Assembly: GCA_015067145.1 (NCBI GenBank)
Contig: SVNA01000003.1
Span: forward strand, 102,614-166,613
Source: Oscillospiraceae bacterium
Lineage (GTDB): Bacteria; Bacillota; Clostridia; Oscillospirales; Ruminococcaceae
Reading direction: 5' to 3'
Length of the DNA stretch: 64,000 nt
Part shown: positions 25,038 to 33,027 of the stretch, piece after piece
Layout of the letters: the number at the start of each line of letters is the position of its first letter
How positions within the stretch are numbered: position 1 is the first letter of the stretch
Notes under the pieces: model-generated
Told to the model about the DNA's origin: nothing
What the model saw: only the letters and a program-made list of their open reading frames with translations
The model's database searches: none
Translations under genes and position numbers: made by a program

Positions 25038-26101
25038 TGCTTACAGAACGTAAAAAACTTTCTTTTAAAGACATTATCAATGGTATCGGTATCCCAACCC
25101 TTATCATTGCAGCCTTCTTTGTACTTATCCTTATTCTCGGTCATATCTATGACCTTTCCGTTGTAAAACTTCTCAGCGATACAGTGAAACGTGCAGGTAT
25201 GAACGGTCTTCTCGTTCTTGCAATGCTGCCATCCATCCAGTCCGGTACAGGCCCTAACTTTGCTCTTCCAATCGGTGTAGAATGCGGCCTTTTTGCAATG
25301 GTACTGGCTATCGAATGGGGTTGCACAGGCTGGGGATGGTTTGGTGCTTCCGTTGGTATGGCAATCGTATTTGCAATCCTTGTTGGCTGGGCCTACGGCA
25401 AACTTCTCAACGCTGTTAAAGGCTCCGAAATGACAATCGCAACATATGCAGGTTTTGCAATTTGCTCCTTCATGTGTATCTTCTGGCTGATGCTTCCTTT
25501 CAAATCCCCTAATATGGGTTGGTTTATCGGTCAGGGTCTGCGTGAAACTATCCAGCTTGACGCTGTTGATGCAGCTATGCTCCTCAACGATCTTGGCGGT
25601 TTCTGGATTGGCGAAGAATTCTATGTACCAACAGGCATGCTGCTGTTCTTCTTCCTCTGCTGCTTCCTTGTATGGCTCTTCTTCCGTTCCAAAGCGGGTA
25701 TTGCAATCTCTGCAGTAGGTTCCAGCAATGCTTTTGCAGAAGCAAGCGGTCTTAACGTTAATAAAAACCGTGTTCTTGCAAATATTGTTTCCACAATTCT
25801 CGGTGCAATAGGTATCATCATATTCTCACAGAGCTATGGTTATCTCCAGATTTACACAGCACATCTCAACATTGCATTTGCAGCTGTTGCAGGTATCCTC
25901 ATCGGCGGTGCTACAGCTTCCCGTGCTAAAGTCAGCCACGTTATCATCGGCGTATTTCTTTTCCAGGGTCTTCTCACATCTGCACTTCCTGTTGCAAACC
26001 AGATTTTTGCAGGCACAGACCTTTCCGAAATCATGCGTATGATTATCCAGAACGGCTTTATCCTTTACGCACTTACACAGGTTAAGAAAGGAGGCAAATA
26101 A
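25037..26101 (+). CDS. ABC importer permease 1 (BPD_transp_2 family)
   Basis: A 354-residue polytopic membrane protein with about nine hydrophobic segments and the family pattern GSSNAFAEASGLNVNKNR and GGATASRAKVSHVIIGVFLFQ. These correspond to the cytosolic coupling helix and the conserved final loop of the ribose/galactose/nucleoside-type permeases. It overlaps the ATPase gene by one base and is 2 bp from the second permease, implying a heterodimeric channel. Confidence 0.92.
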   Translation: MLTERKKLSFKDIINGIGIPTLIIAAFFVLILILGHIYDLSVVKLLSDTVKRAGMNGLLVLAMLPSIQSGTGPNFALPIGVECGLFAMVLAIEWGCTGWGWFGASVGMAIVFAILVGWAYGKLLNAVKGSEMTIATYAGFAICSFMCIFWLMLPFKSPNMGWFIGQGLRETIQLDAVDAAMLLNDLGGFWIGEEFYVPTGMLLFFFLCCFLVWLFFRSKAGIAISAVGSSNAFAEASGLNVNKNRVLANIVSTILGAIGIIIFSQSYGYLQIYTAHLNIAFAAVAGILIGGATASRAKVSHVIIGVFLFQGLLTSALPVANQIFAGTDLSEIMRMIIQNGFILYALTQVKKGGK

Positions 26102-26103
26102 TT

Positions 26104-27402
26104 ATGGGTGAAAGACTTGGTTCCAAAAAAGCTCTCAGCTGGGCAGGCGACAATGCTGTAACCCTGGTATTCGTTGCCTTCACAGTATTCGGCTTTATAG
26201 CTTCCGACCTTTCTGTAGGTTGGTTTATGGGCGAACTTATGGGTCGTCTCTACAGAAACGCATTCCTTGTTATATCACTGATTATCCCTGTTGTTGCAGG
26301 TCTGGGTCTTAACTTTGGTATCGTTGTTGGTGCTATGGCCGGTCAGATTGCCATCGTTGCTGTTCGTTTTGTGGACATCGGCGGTCTTGGCGGTCTTATG
26401 CTCGCATTCCTGCTTGCCACACCAATCGCTGTTCTGTTTGGCTGGCTTACAGGTTTGCTCTACAACAAAACACGTGGTCAGGAAATGATTGCTTCCCTTA
26501 TCGTAGGCTTCTTTGCAAACGGTATCTATCAGTTCCTCTTCCTCTTTGTAATGGGTGTTATCATCAAGGTTCCATCCAGCCATCCGCTTATTATCCCAAG
26601 TGCGGTAGGAGGCGAATACGGTGTTGGTATCCGTGTTACAGTTGACCTTGGCACTGCTGATAAAGGCGGTCTTAAATACGCTCTGGACAACATCGCAAAA
26701 GTGCCGTTTCTTTATGCAGTTATCGGTATTGCAGCTCTGATTCTTGTTCTTCAGATTATTCGTCTTATCCGCAGCAAAAAGACTCTTGGCTCAAAATCCG
26801 GCAAAATAAGCACAATAGTGAACATCGTTCTCTGTCTTGTTGTTATTGCTATAGCAGTATACTCCAAAGTTACAAGAAACAGCCTTTCCATGGTTGCTAA
26901 AGTTCCTGTTGTTATCGTTGGTCTTATCATCGCTCTGTGCATCTTTACAGAATGGATTCTCAAGACAAAACTTGGTCAGGACTTCAAAGCCGTTGGTCAG
27001 AGCCAGAAGATTGCCGAAGTATCCGGTATCAATGTTGATAAAACACGTATCATCGCTGTTATCATCTCCACAGTACTTGCTGCATGGGGTCAGATTATCA
27101 CATTGCAGAATATCGGTACTCTCAACACATACACAGCACACTCTCAGGTTGGTATGTTTGCGGTTGCTTCCATCCTTGTTGGCGGTGCTTCTACAAGCAA
27201 AGCTACAGTTAAGCAGGCACTCATCGGTACAATTCTCTTTAACGCAATGTTTATCATGTCTCCGGAAATCGGTCAGGCTGTATTCGGCCAGGCTCTTCTC
27301 GGTGAATACTTCCGTACATTTATGGTTTACGGCGTTATCGGTTTTGCCCTTGGTCTCTATGTTTGGAAAGCAAACAAAGCTACAAAACTTACAATCGAAT
27401 AA
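26104..27402 (+). CDS. ABC importer permease 2 (BPD_transp_2 family)
   Basis: A 432-residue polytopic protein paralogous to the preceding permease: GQSQKIAEVSGINVDKTR and GGASTSKATVKQALIGTILFN correspond to the same coupling and closing motifs. An extra soluble/membrane insertion of about 80 residues (GTADKGGLKYALDN and following helices) distinguishes it. Together the two should form the channel for the DUF3798-bound solute. The operon ends here at a strong terminator. Confidence 0.92.
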   Translation: MGERLGSKKALSWAGDNAVTLVFVAFTVFGFIASDLSVGWFMGELMGRLYRNAFLVISLIIPVVAGLGLNFGIVVGAMAGQIAIVAVRFVDIGGLGGLMLAFLLATPIAVLFGWLTGLLYNKTRGQEMIASLIVGFFANGIYQFLFLFVMGVIIKVPSSHPLIIPSAVGGEYGVGIRVTVDLGTADKGGLKYALDNIAKVPFLYAVIGIAALILVLQIIRLIRSKKTLGSKSGKISTIVNIVLCLVVIAIAVYSKVTRNSLSMVAKVPVVIVGLIIALCIFTEWILKTKLGQDFKAVGQSQKIAEVSGINVDKTRIIAVIISTVLAAWGQIITLQNIGTLNTYTAHSQVGMFAVASILVGGASTSKATVKQALIGTILFNAMFIMSPEIGQAVFGQALLGEYFRTFMVYGVIGFALGLYVWKANKATKLTIE

Positions 27403-27419
27403 GATATCTGATTATATTC

Positions 27420-27447
27420 AAAAAGCTCCGCAGCTGCGGAGCTTTTT
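27420..27447 (+). terminator. Terminator of the DUF3798 transporter operon
   Basis: A perfect palindrome aaaaagctccgca...tgcggagcttttt. Confidence 0.92.
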
Positions 27448-27491
27448 GTGCGTATTGAGATAAACTGCACAGACAGCAGATAAAAGTAAAA

Positions 27492-27521
27492 CGGGCTGTA
27501 CATCCACTTAAGTACAGCCCG
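27492..27521 (-). terminator. Terminator of the ECF S-component gene
   Basis: A 10-bp stem cgggctgtac/gtacagcccg, followed on the minus strand by TTTTACTTTT. Confidence 0.85.
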
Positions 27522-27563
27522 CTATTTATTTTACAGAGGAGGTAGATTAAAGATAAATAATTG

Positions 27564-28121
27564 TTATCTTTCAGACAATATGCCTGCTTTTTTAAATGCA
27601 GGTTCAATCATATAGTAGAGGATAACCGATACAACCATTGCCAGCAATGCATTGATAAGGCTTGCAGTGCCTTTTGTGATAAGAACACCCACAACGGTCT
27701 GCCAGGGGTTGCCCATAATCAGATATTCCACAATAAATGTTTTGCCAAGATAAAGTACAACGTAGCTCAATGAACCGATAACTGCTGCAACCACAACTTT
27801 GATTTTTGTCTTTTTGCCTGCTGCGATGAGCCCTGCGATAAATGCCATGGCAAATTTGAGGATAAATGTAATCCAGAATTCTTTTGCATAAAATGGGTCC
27901 ATCAGGTCATATATAGCACCACCTATGCCTGCAGCCAGTCCGCCAGGCACAGCACCAAAGAGCAGCCCACCCAGTATGCACATAACATTGCCAAGGTGTA
28001 TTCTTGTAGGGCCAAGAGGGGTTGGAATTTTAGGAAGCTGAATCTGATTTCCCACAAATACGACTGCGGCCATAACGCCGATCATTGTCAGATCTTTTAC
28101 GGTGAATTTTTTCTTTTTCAT
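27564..28121 (-). CDS. ECF transporter S component, substrate unknown
   Basis: A 185-residue protein with five to six hydrophobic helices and the S-component pattern TPLGPTRIHLGNVMC followed by ILGGLLFGAVPGGLAAGIG. S components give vitamin or metal specificity to a shared EcfA-EcfT energy unit; no EcfA/T genes lie in this window, so it is a solitary group II type. The sequence shows no riboswitch that would name the ligand. ATG at 28121 is used; aggag lies 12 nt before it, rather far. A membrane protein of another kind is unlikely. Confidence 0.82.
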   Translation of the reverse strand: MKKKKFTVKDLTMIGVMAAVVFVGNQIQLPKIPTPLGPTRIHLGNVMCILGGLLFGAVPGGLAAGIGGAIYDLMDPFYAKEFWITFILKFAMAFIAGLIAAGKKTKIKVVVAAVIGSLSYVVLYLGKTFIVEYLIMGNPWQTVVGVLITKGTASLINALLAMVVSVILYYMIEPAFKKAGILSER

Positions 28122-28250
28122 ACTCTGCAAGTACTCCTGTCTGATTTGTTGACCACAGTATAACATTATGCTGGTATTAATTTAATAACCAAATAACGAG
28201 TAATTTATATAACCAGATGTATGCGGTAAGACTATCTTGCCAAAAAAACA

Positions 28251-28299
28251 AAAAAGCCGGATACAGCAATATAACAGAAAGCAGCAAGACCGGCTTTTT
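28251..28299 (-). terminator. Terminator after the MocR-like gene
   Basis: aaaaagccgg and ccggcttttt pair across a 29-nt loop; the minus strand continues TTTTTTGTTTTTTT. It begins 10 bp after the truncated gene. Confidence 0.8.
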
Positions 28300-28308
28300 A
28301 AAGATGAT

Positions 28309-29391
28309 TTATTTGTTTTTCCTGCGTTGTCTTCGCACACGGTTGATGTTACGTTCAAAGTCACCGTTGTTTATAAGCTCTGCAAGGACATACTGTTCAA
28401 AAACCGGTACAGTACAGGAGTAAAAGCCCAGCTTGTTTTCAAACTCGTCTGCCATCTGTTTTGGCAGAACCATATATCCCACACGGATGGAAGGAGCAAT
28501 AGTTCTGGAAAAGGTGTTTATGTATATAACCTTATTGTTTTTGGCAAGGGAAAACACAGTATCCTCTGCTTTGGTGGAAACTGTCAGTTCCGAATCATAG
28601 TTATCCTCGATTATATACCCGTTGCGTTTTTCCGCCCAGTTGATATATTCATATCTTTTTGATGCCCTTGCGGTTACACCGCTTGGGTAGCTGTTAAAAG
28701 GAGTTATGTGAAGAACGGACGCTTCGGTACGTTCCAGTTCCTCACTCATTATGCCGTCTCTGCCCATTTTAAGCAGGTCACATTCCACTCCATTGGCACG
28801 ATAAACCCTCATAATCTGCTCATAGGACGGATTTTCAAGGGCAAAAATGCGGTTTTTCCCCAACAGCTGAACGATAAGACTGTACAGATATTCTGCACCT
28901 GAACCTATAATAATCTGCTGTGGTGTAACATTGATACCGTTGCTGCGTGCCAGATATGCACAGATGGCTCCTCTCAGCTCCATACAGCCGTGGTTAGGGG
29001 ATTTTACAAGGATACTCTCGCCATAATCCAAAAGTACCTTACGCATGGTTTTTGACAGCACAGAGAAAGGGAACGGACTGTCGCTGTGACTGGCAGATAT
29101 GCTGTGGACAGTTTCTGTAAAATCTGTTTCGGCAGTGGAGATAAAATCGCTTTCCCTGTAGATAACAAAATATCCGCTGCGTTGTTTTGCTTCCACATAG
29201 CCTTCATCACACAGGATAGAGTAAGCGTGTTCTATGGTGATTACGCTTACATCGCTTTCTTCTGCCAACAGACGTTTTGAGGGCAGTTTTGTGCCGTATG
29301 GATATATTCCGTCCACAATATCCTTTCGAAGCTGCTGGTACAGCTGCATATATGCGGTTTTGCTGCTGCTTGTGTCTATAACATATTTCAT
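28309..29391 (-). CDS. MocR/GabR-type regulator, C-terminally truncated and lacking the PLP lysine
   Basis: The 360-residue protein has a GntR winged-helix domain (residues 10-75, LPSKRLLAEESDVSVITIEHA) fused to a fold-type I aminotransferase domain (SPNHGCMELRGAICAYLARSN, IIIGSGAEYLY, ITPFNSYPSG). Two features are abnormal. The PLP-binding segment usually TFSKSLAP reads TFSRTIAPS, with AGA (Arg) where the Schiff-base Lys belongs. The protein also ends at INRVRRQRRKNK, where GabR-type proteins continue for roughly 100 residues. The DNA-binding domain looks intact. It may be a PLP-independent regulator or a decaying gene; its target is unknown. Confidence 0.85.
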   Translation of the reverse strand: MKYVIDTSSSKTAYMQLYQQLRKDIVDGIYPYGTKLPSKRLLAEESDVSVITIEHAYSILCDEGYVEAKQRSGYFVIYRESDFISTAETDFTETVHSISASHSDSPFPFSVLSKTMRKVLLDYGESILVKSPNHGCMELRGAICAYLARSNGINVTPQQIIIGSGAEYLYSLIVQLLGKNRIFALENPSYEQIMRVYRANGVECDLLKMGRDGIMSEELERTEASVLHITPFNSYPSGVTARASKRYEYINWAEKRNGYIIEDNYDSELTVSTKAEDTVFSLAKNNKVIYINTFSRTIAPSIRVGYMVLPKQMADEFENKLGFYSCTVPVFEQYVLAELINNGDFERNINRVRRQRRKNK

Positions 29392-29475
29392 CTGATTATA
29401 TCAATCCTGTCGTAAATATTATTTATATAGTATCAGTATATATCTGCACCGCAAAAATGTAAATACAGCAGAACA

Positions 29476-29512
29476 AAAAAACTCCGCAGAACATCCTTCT
29501 GCGGAGCTTTTT
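29476..29512 (-). terminator. Terminator of the NitT/TauT-type transporter operon
   Basis: A 9-bp GC-rich stem (ctccgcaga/tctgcggag) flanked by A and T runs; the minus-strand product ends TTTTTTTG. Confidence 0.88.
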
Positions 29513-29557
29513 GTTTTGAGAACTTTCAGGAGTATTAAGATTTAAAAGTTTTGATAT

Positions 29558-30142
29558 TTATTCAACAGCACCGTTTTTCAGATACAGTATTTCTGCTTCC
29601 AGTGCTTTTGCTTCTTCAATCTGATGGGTTACCATTATAACGGTAAGCCCTTTTATGTTTTCGTGCAGATAGTTCTGCACATTGCCAAGTGTTTCTTCAT
29701 CCAGCCCTTTAAAGGGCTCGTCCAGAAATAAAATCTCTTTCTGTGCCAGAATTGCCCTCACCAGTGCAACACGTCTTTTCATACCGCCGCTAAGGGTGGA
29801 AACCTTGTGCTTTGCCTCTTTTTCAAGACCTACAGCTTCAAGATGCTGCATAATCATATCATCGCTGAGGCTGTCGTTTGCCATACGGATATTTGTCATA
29901 ACAGAAAAGTTTTCGCACAGGCGGTTTTCCTGAAACACTGCCGATTTAAGCTGCGGCAGGTTCAGTATTTCGCCGCTGTCAGCTTTGACAAATCCCATCA
30001 TTATATTAAGCAAAGTGGTTTTGCCCACACCGCTCTGCCCCATAAGACAGGTAGTTTTGCCCTGTTCAATAACAGCATTCACATCTTTGAGAACATTTTT
30101 TTCGCCAAAGGATTTACAGAGATTTTTTATGATAATATCCAT
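29558..30142 (-). CDS. NitT/TauT-type ABC transporter ATP-binding protein (short form)
   Basis: The 194-residue ATPase has Walker A GQSGVGKTT, Q-loop AVFQENRLC, signature LSGGMKRRVALVRA, Walker B ILFLDEPFKGLD and the switch His (VTHQ). The usual length of this family is about 245-260 residues; the C-terminal tail after EAEILYLKNGAVE is missing, giving a minimal domain. All catalytic motifs are intact. Its start overlaps the permease stop by one base, so it is the last gene of an SBP-permease-ATPase operon. Confidence 0.93.
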   Translation of the reverse strand: MDIIIKNLCKSFGEKNVLKDVNAVIEQGKTTCLMGQSGVGKTTLLNIMMGFVKADSGEILNLPQLKSAVFQENRLCENFSVMTNIRMANDSLSDDMIMQHLEAVGLEKEAKHKVSTLSGGMKRRVALVRAILAQKEILFLDEPFKGLDEETLGNVQNYLHENIKGLTVIMVTHQIEEAKALEAEILYLKNGAVE

Positions 30143-30891
30143 TATAAATCCTCCAGTCTGTCAAAAATTCTGTTTATGATAAACATAACCGCTTTTTCAA
30201 ACAGTACGCTTACAAGGATAATTGTAACTGTCCAGCTGAACAGGTCTGCCGTTGCCAGATATAACTTTGCCTGATAGAGCATCTCTCCCATACTGCCATC
30301 AGGAATACCGATAATTTCGGCAGCGATGCCCGCTTTCCAGCTGAGGCCCAGAGATACACTGCAGGCAGAGATAAAGTGGCTTTTAACCTGTGGAAAATAG
30401 ATGTACAAAAGTCTTTTGCCAAAGGAAAAACGGAAGATTTCCGCCATCTCCAGCATCTTGCTGTCGCAGCTTTTAAAGCCCTGCAGCATATTGGTGTAGA
30501 TGATTGGTACAGCCATAAGGAATGCAATAAAAACAGGCAGGGAAGAGGAGGACAGCCATATAAGACAGAGTATAACAAAGCTTGCCACAGGGGTTGCCTT
30601 GATAATGGAGATATACGGCCACAGGAAAACTTCCGCAATTCTGAAACGATAGGACAAAATCGCCAGTGCTGTGCCCGCAGCAAGAGCGATAAAAAATCCC
30701 AGCGTTATTCTTTTAAAGGAAAATAAAATTGTTCCCCAGAATTCTGCTTCAAATATCAGCTCTGACAGACGCAGCAGAACTCTGAAAGGGGAGACCAGCA
30801 GAACTTCTTCCCCGATTATGACAGCAGCAAGCTGCCACAACAACACTGCTGTGGCAACTGCCAGTATTTTTTCAAATCGGGTTCTGTTCAT
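30142..30891 (-). CDS. NitT/TauT-type ABC transporter permease
   Basis: A 249-residue inner-membrane protein with six helices and the EAA-type coupling loop (MAEIFRFSFGKRLLYIYFPQVKS, in parts). TauC/SsuC-like permeases have this size and layout. It is 10 bp downstream of the binding-protein gene and overlaps the ATPase gene by 1 bp. It should form a homodimeric channel. The transported molecule is not evident; related systems carry taurine, sulfonates, nitrate or thiamine precursors. Confidence 0.92.
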   Translation of the reverse strand: MNRTRFEKILAVATAVLLWQLAAVIIGEEVLLVSPFRVLLRLSELIFEAEFWGTILFSFKRITLGFFIALAAGTALAILSYRFRIAEVFLWPYISIIKATPVASFVILCLIWLSSSSLPVFIAFLMAVPIIYTNMLQGFKSCDSKMLEMAEIFRFSFGKRLLYIYFPQVKSHFISACSVSLGLSWKAGIAAEIIGIPDGSMGEMLYQAKLYLATADLFSWTVTIILVSVLFEKAVMFIINRIFDRLEDL

Positions 30892-30901
30892 AATCGTTTA
30901 A

Positions 30902-31915
30902 TTACCTTGCAAAATAGAATTCGTCTGTTGGCATTGCACCGCCCACAGCTTTAGGATTCTGGTCAAACAATGTCTGGAGATAGCCGCTTACAACAGTTTT
31001 CATTTCAGTGCCTTCCATAAACTGAATGTTGCAGTTTGGAATTGCTTTTGTTGCAACAGCAGCTTTTACAATACCGATTTCTTCAACAAGTGCAGCACCA
31101 TCTGCTACATTTGTGTTGATAAATTCTGTGGAAGCTTTGAATTCGTCAAGGAAAGCGGAAACCTGTGCAGGATTTGATTCAACAAAGTCTTTTCTTGCCA
31201 CGATAACACCTGTTACAAGGCTGCTGCCGTTAGCGAGTGCATTCCATTCGTCATTGAAGCTGAGAGCAACATTGAGACCTTCAACCTGTGTCTGTGCAAC
31301 TGTTACAAATGGCTGTGGGAGAACAGCGATCGCTGTTGGATCCTGTTTGAGCACTGCAACGATTTCTGCAGCTTCACTCTTCCATTCGATTGTAACGTCT
31401 GCTGCTGGGTCAACACCATTCTGTGTCAAAAGGTAGTTGAGTGCATATTCAGGGGTTGTGCCTTTGCCTGTGGAGTAGATTGTTTTGCCTTTAAGGTCTG
31501 CAAAGCTTGTGATTGTTTCGCCCTGTTCCACAACGTAGAGAACACCAAGGTTGTTAACAGCAAGAATCTGGATTTTGCCCTCTGTGTTGTTGAAGAGAAC
31601 AGATGCAAGGTTTGCAGGTACAGCAGCGATGTCAAGTTCGCCTTTTACAAGGAGAGGTGTAATTTCATCAGCAGCACCTGCCAGTGTAAAATTATATCTG
31701 TTTGTTGTTTCGCCCTTTTCTGCTTTGTCCAGCATGGAAACAAGACCCATGGATGTAGGACCGGACATGCCTGCGATGTTGATGTCGATGCCTTCCACAA
31801 CTTCTGGTGCAGGTGTTGGTTCTGCTTCAGAGGATGGTGTTTCAGGTGCTGCACAGCCTGCAAAAGCAGCTGTTGCCAGCACAGCAGTTAAAATAAGGGA
31901 TAATAATTTTTTCAT
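30902..31915 (-). CDS. NitT/TauT-type substrate-binding lipoprotein
   Basis: A 337-residue lipoprotein (signal MKKLLSLILTAVLATAAFAG, then lipid-bearing Cys21) of the NMT1/SsuA-like class, with GMSGPTSMGLV, the GELDIAAVPANLA segment and GKTIYSTGKGTTPEYALNYL. ATG at 31915 is preferred to the upstream in-frame start at 32005 since the signal peptide begins there and aaagg precedes it. It is the first gene of the operon and sits behind a roughly 240-nt structured leader. The ligand is unknown. Confidence 0.92.
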   Translation of the reverse strand: MKKLLSLILTAVLATAAFAGCAAPETPSSEAEPTPAPEVVEGIDINIAGMSGPTSMGLVSMLDKAEKGETTNRYNFTLAGAADEITPLLVKGELDIAAVPANLASVLFNNTEGKIQILAVNNLGVLYVVEQGETITSFADLKGKTIYSTGKGTTPEYALNYLLTQNGVDPAADVTIEWKSEAAEIVAVLKQDPTAIAVLPQPFVTVAQTQVEGLNVALSFNDEWNALANGSSLVTGVIVARKDFVESNPAQVSAFLDEFKASTEFINTNVADGAALVEEIGIVKAAVATKAIPNCNIQFMEGTEMKTVVSGYLQTLFDQNPKAVGGAMPTDEFYFAR

Positions 31916-31994
31916 GGTATTTGCCTTTCTCACTAAAGTTTTTGCCGCTTTTAACGGCTGTATGTGAATTATCCTCAGAAAATATCCGAAAAGT

Positions 31995-32058
31995 AAAAAA
32001 TCCATGCCAAAGGCACGGAAACAAAAGGGCAGAAAGCACTGTAAAATGCTTTTTCTGC
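31995..32058 (-). promoter_or_regulatory. Leader hairpins with an intrinsic-terminator-like element before the binding-protein gene
   Basis: In transcript order, a hairpin GCAGAAAAAGCA...TGCTTTCTGC (32058-32029) is followed by CCGTGCC-TTT-GGCATGG (32018-32002) and six T (32000-31995), an intrinsic terminator located about 80 nt before the start codon. Further upstream (near 32119-32160) CCTGT and ACAGG can close another stem. This is attenuator architecture; no known riboswitch consensus is recognised. Confidence 0.55.
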
Positions 32059-32165
32059 GGTATAAATCTGTTTTCTTCGCCTTTATTGTCGGGGTAAGCC
32101 TTCAGTGCAGTGCGATATGAAATTTTCTTCCTGTTCTCAGATATTCTTTGAATTCGGACAGGTTT

Positions 32166-32194
32166 ATTTTAGCATATTGTGAAATTTTTTGCAA
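32166..32194 (-). promoter_or_regulatory. SigA-type promoter of the NitT/TauT-type operon
   Basis: TTGCAA, 17-bp spacer, TAAAAT with TGC extended -10; it implies a leader of about 240 nt. Confidence 0.65.
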
Positions 32195-32246
32195 TATAAA
32201 AGGATGTACAGTGTGAATAAGTCACACAGTACATCCCGATGGGTTA

Positions 32247-32771
32247 TTAATATAAAAGATGGTTTGCAGCGGCATTTTTTGTTCTGTTGAGTGCGATGAG
32301 GAACAGTATAACGCACACAAGATTTGCCAGTGTTGCGATGATGTTGATAAACAGGAAAAATACCGAAACTGTGGCAACACACATTGCAATTATCATAATC
32401 TTCCACATACGGCGTAAATCCTGCCCCAGAAGGTCAACACCCTTTGTTTCTTCAAGGTATAATACGCCTTCTGTAATGTTGAAGGATGTATAAACATTTG
32501 CTGCCAGCATAAGAATGCTTACAATAAGATATACATTGCCGATGTTGAATGCCAGAAAATCCATAATGTAAACAACAATGTATACGGCAATCATAATTTT
32601 TACAAAGGTTCTGATTTTTTCAAAGGCAGGCACCTTTCCCTCAAATTCCGCAATACCTCTTTTGATGAATATATATCCTACAAAACCGGGGAGAAAACCA
32701 ATAACATGGTTGCTGACGGTTATGTTAAAGTTTAAAAATATAAATAAAAAGCCTATAAAAAAGTTTTCCAT
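32247..32771 (-). CDS. Small polytopic membrane protein, unknown function
   Basis: I do not recognise the family. The 174-residue protein has about five hydrophobic helices (residues 2-20, 22-38, 55-72, 76-95 and 130-160), a short charged loop (RRGIAEFEGKVPAFEKIR-like) after the second, and a soluble loop with Glu/Lys before the fourth. ATG at 32771 is chosen because GGGAGGATTT precedes it. It is monocistronic between two transport loci. Confidence 0.72.
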   Translation of the reverse strand: MENFFIGFLFIFLNFNITVSNHVIGFLPGFVGYIFIKRGIAEFEGKVPAFEKIRTFVKIMIAVYIVVYIMDFLAFNIGNVYLIVSILMLAANVYTSFNITEGVLYLEETKGVDLLGQDLRRMWKIMIIAMCVATVSVFFLFINIIATLANLVCVILFLIALNRTKNAAANHLLY

Positions 32772-32918
32772 AAATCCTCCCATATATAATGTCGAATTTT
32801 ACCATATAATACATTTAACATAATTGTGCGTGAAAAGCAAGTAATTTGTATCTGTGCAGACAAGAGTTTGGCTTGGCCGGACAAAAGAGAAAAATATATG
32901 AACTTTATCGGTTGAAAA

Positions 32919-32947
32919 TTGACACAGCCAATAAACCATAGTAATAT
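32919..32947 (+). promoter_or_regulatory. SigA promoter of the SLC13-type permease
   Basis: TTGACA (perfect -35), 17-bp spacer, TAATAT. Confidence 0.75.
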
Positions 32948-33027
32948 ATTTATTATATTTTTATTGTATATAAATACAGTTTATAACAACTTCGATACGA
33001 TGATGTAGGATAAAGGAGGCATAGTTT

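Noticed and set aside
31916..32165. TPP or guanidine riboswitch before the NitT/TauT-type operon
   Set aside because: A CTGAGA string is present, but the remaining conserved TPP blocks (GGGGTGC, ACCTGATCTGG) and the guanidine-I blocks are missing.
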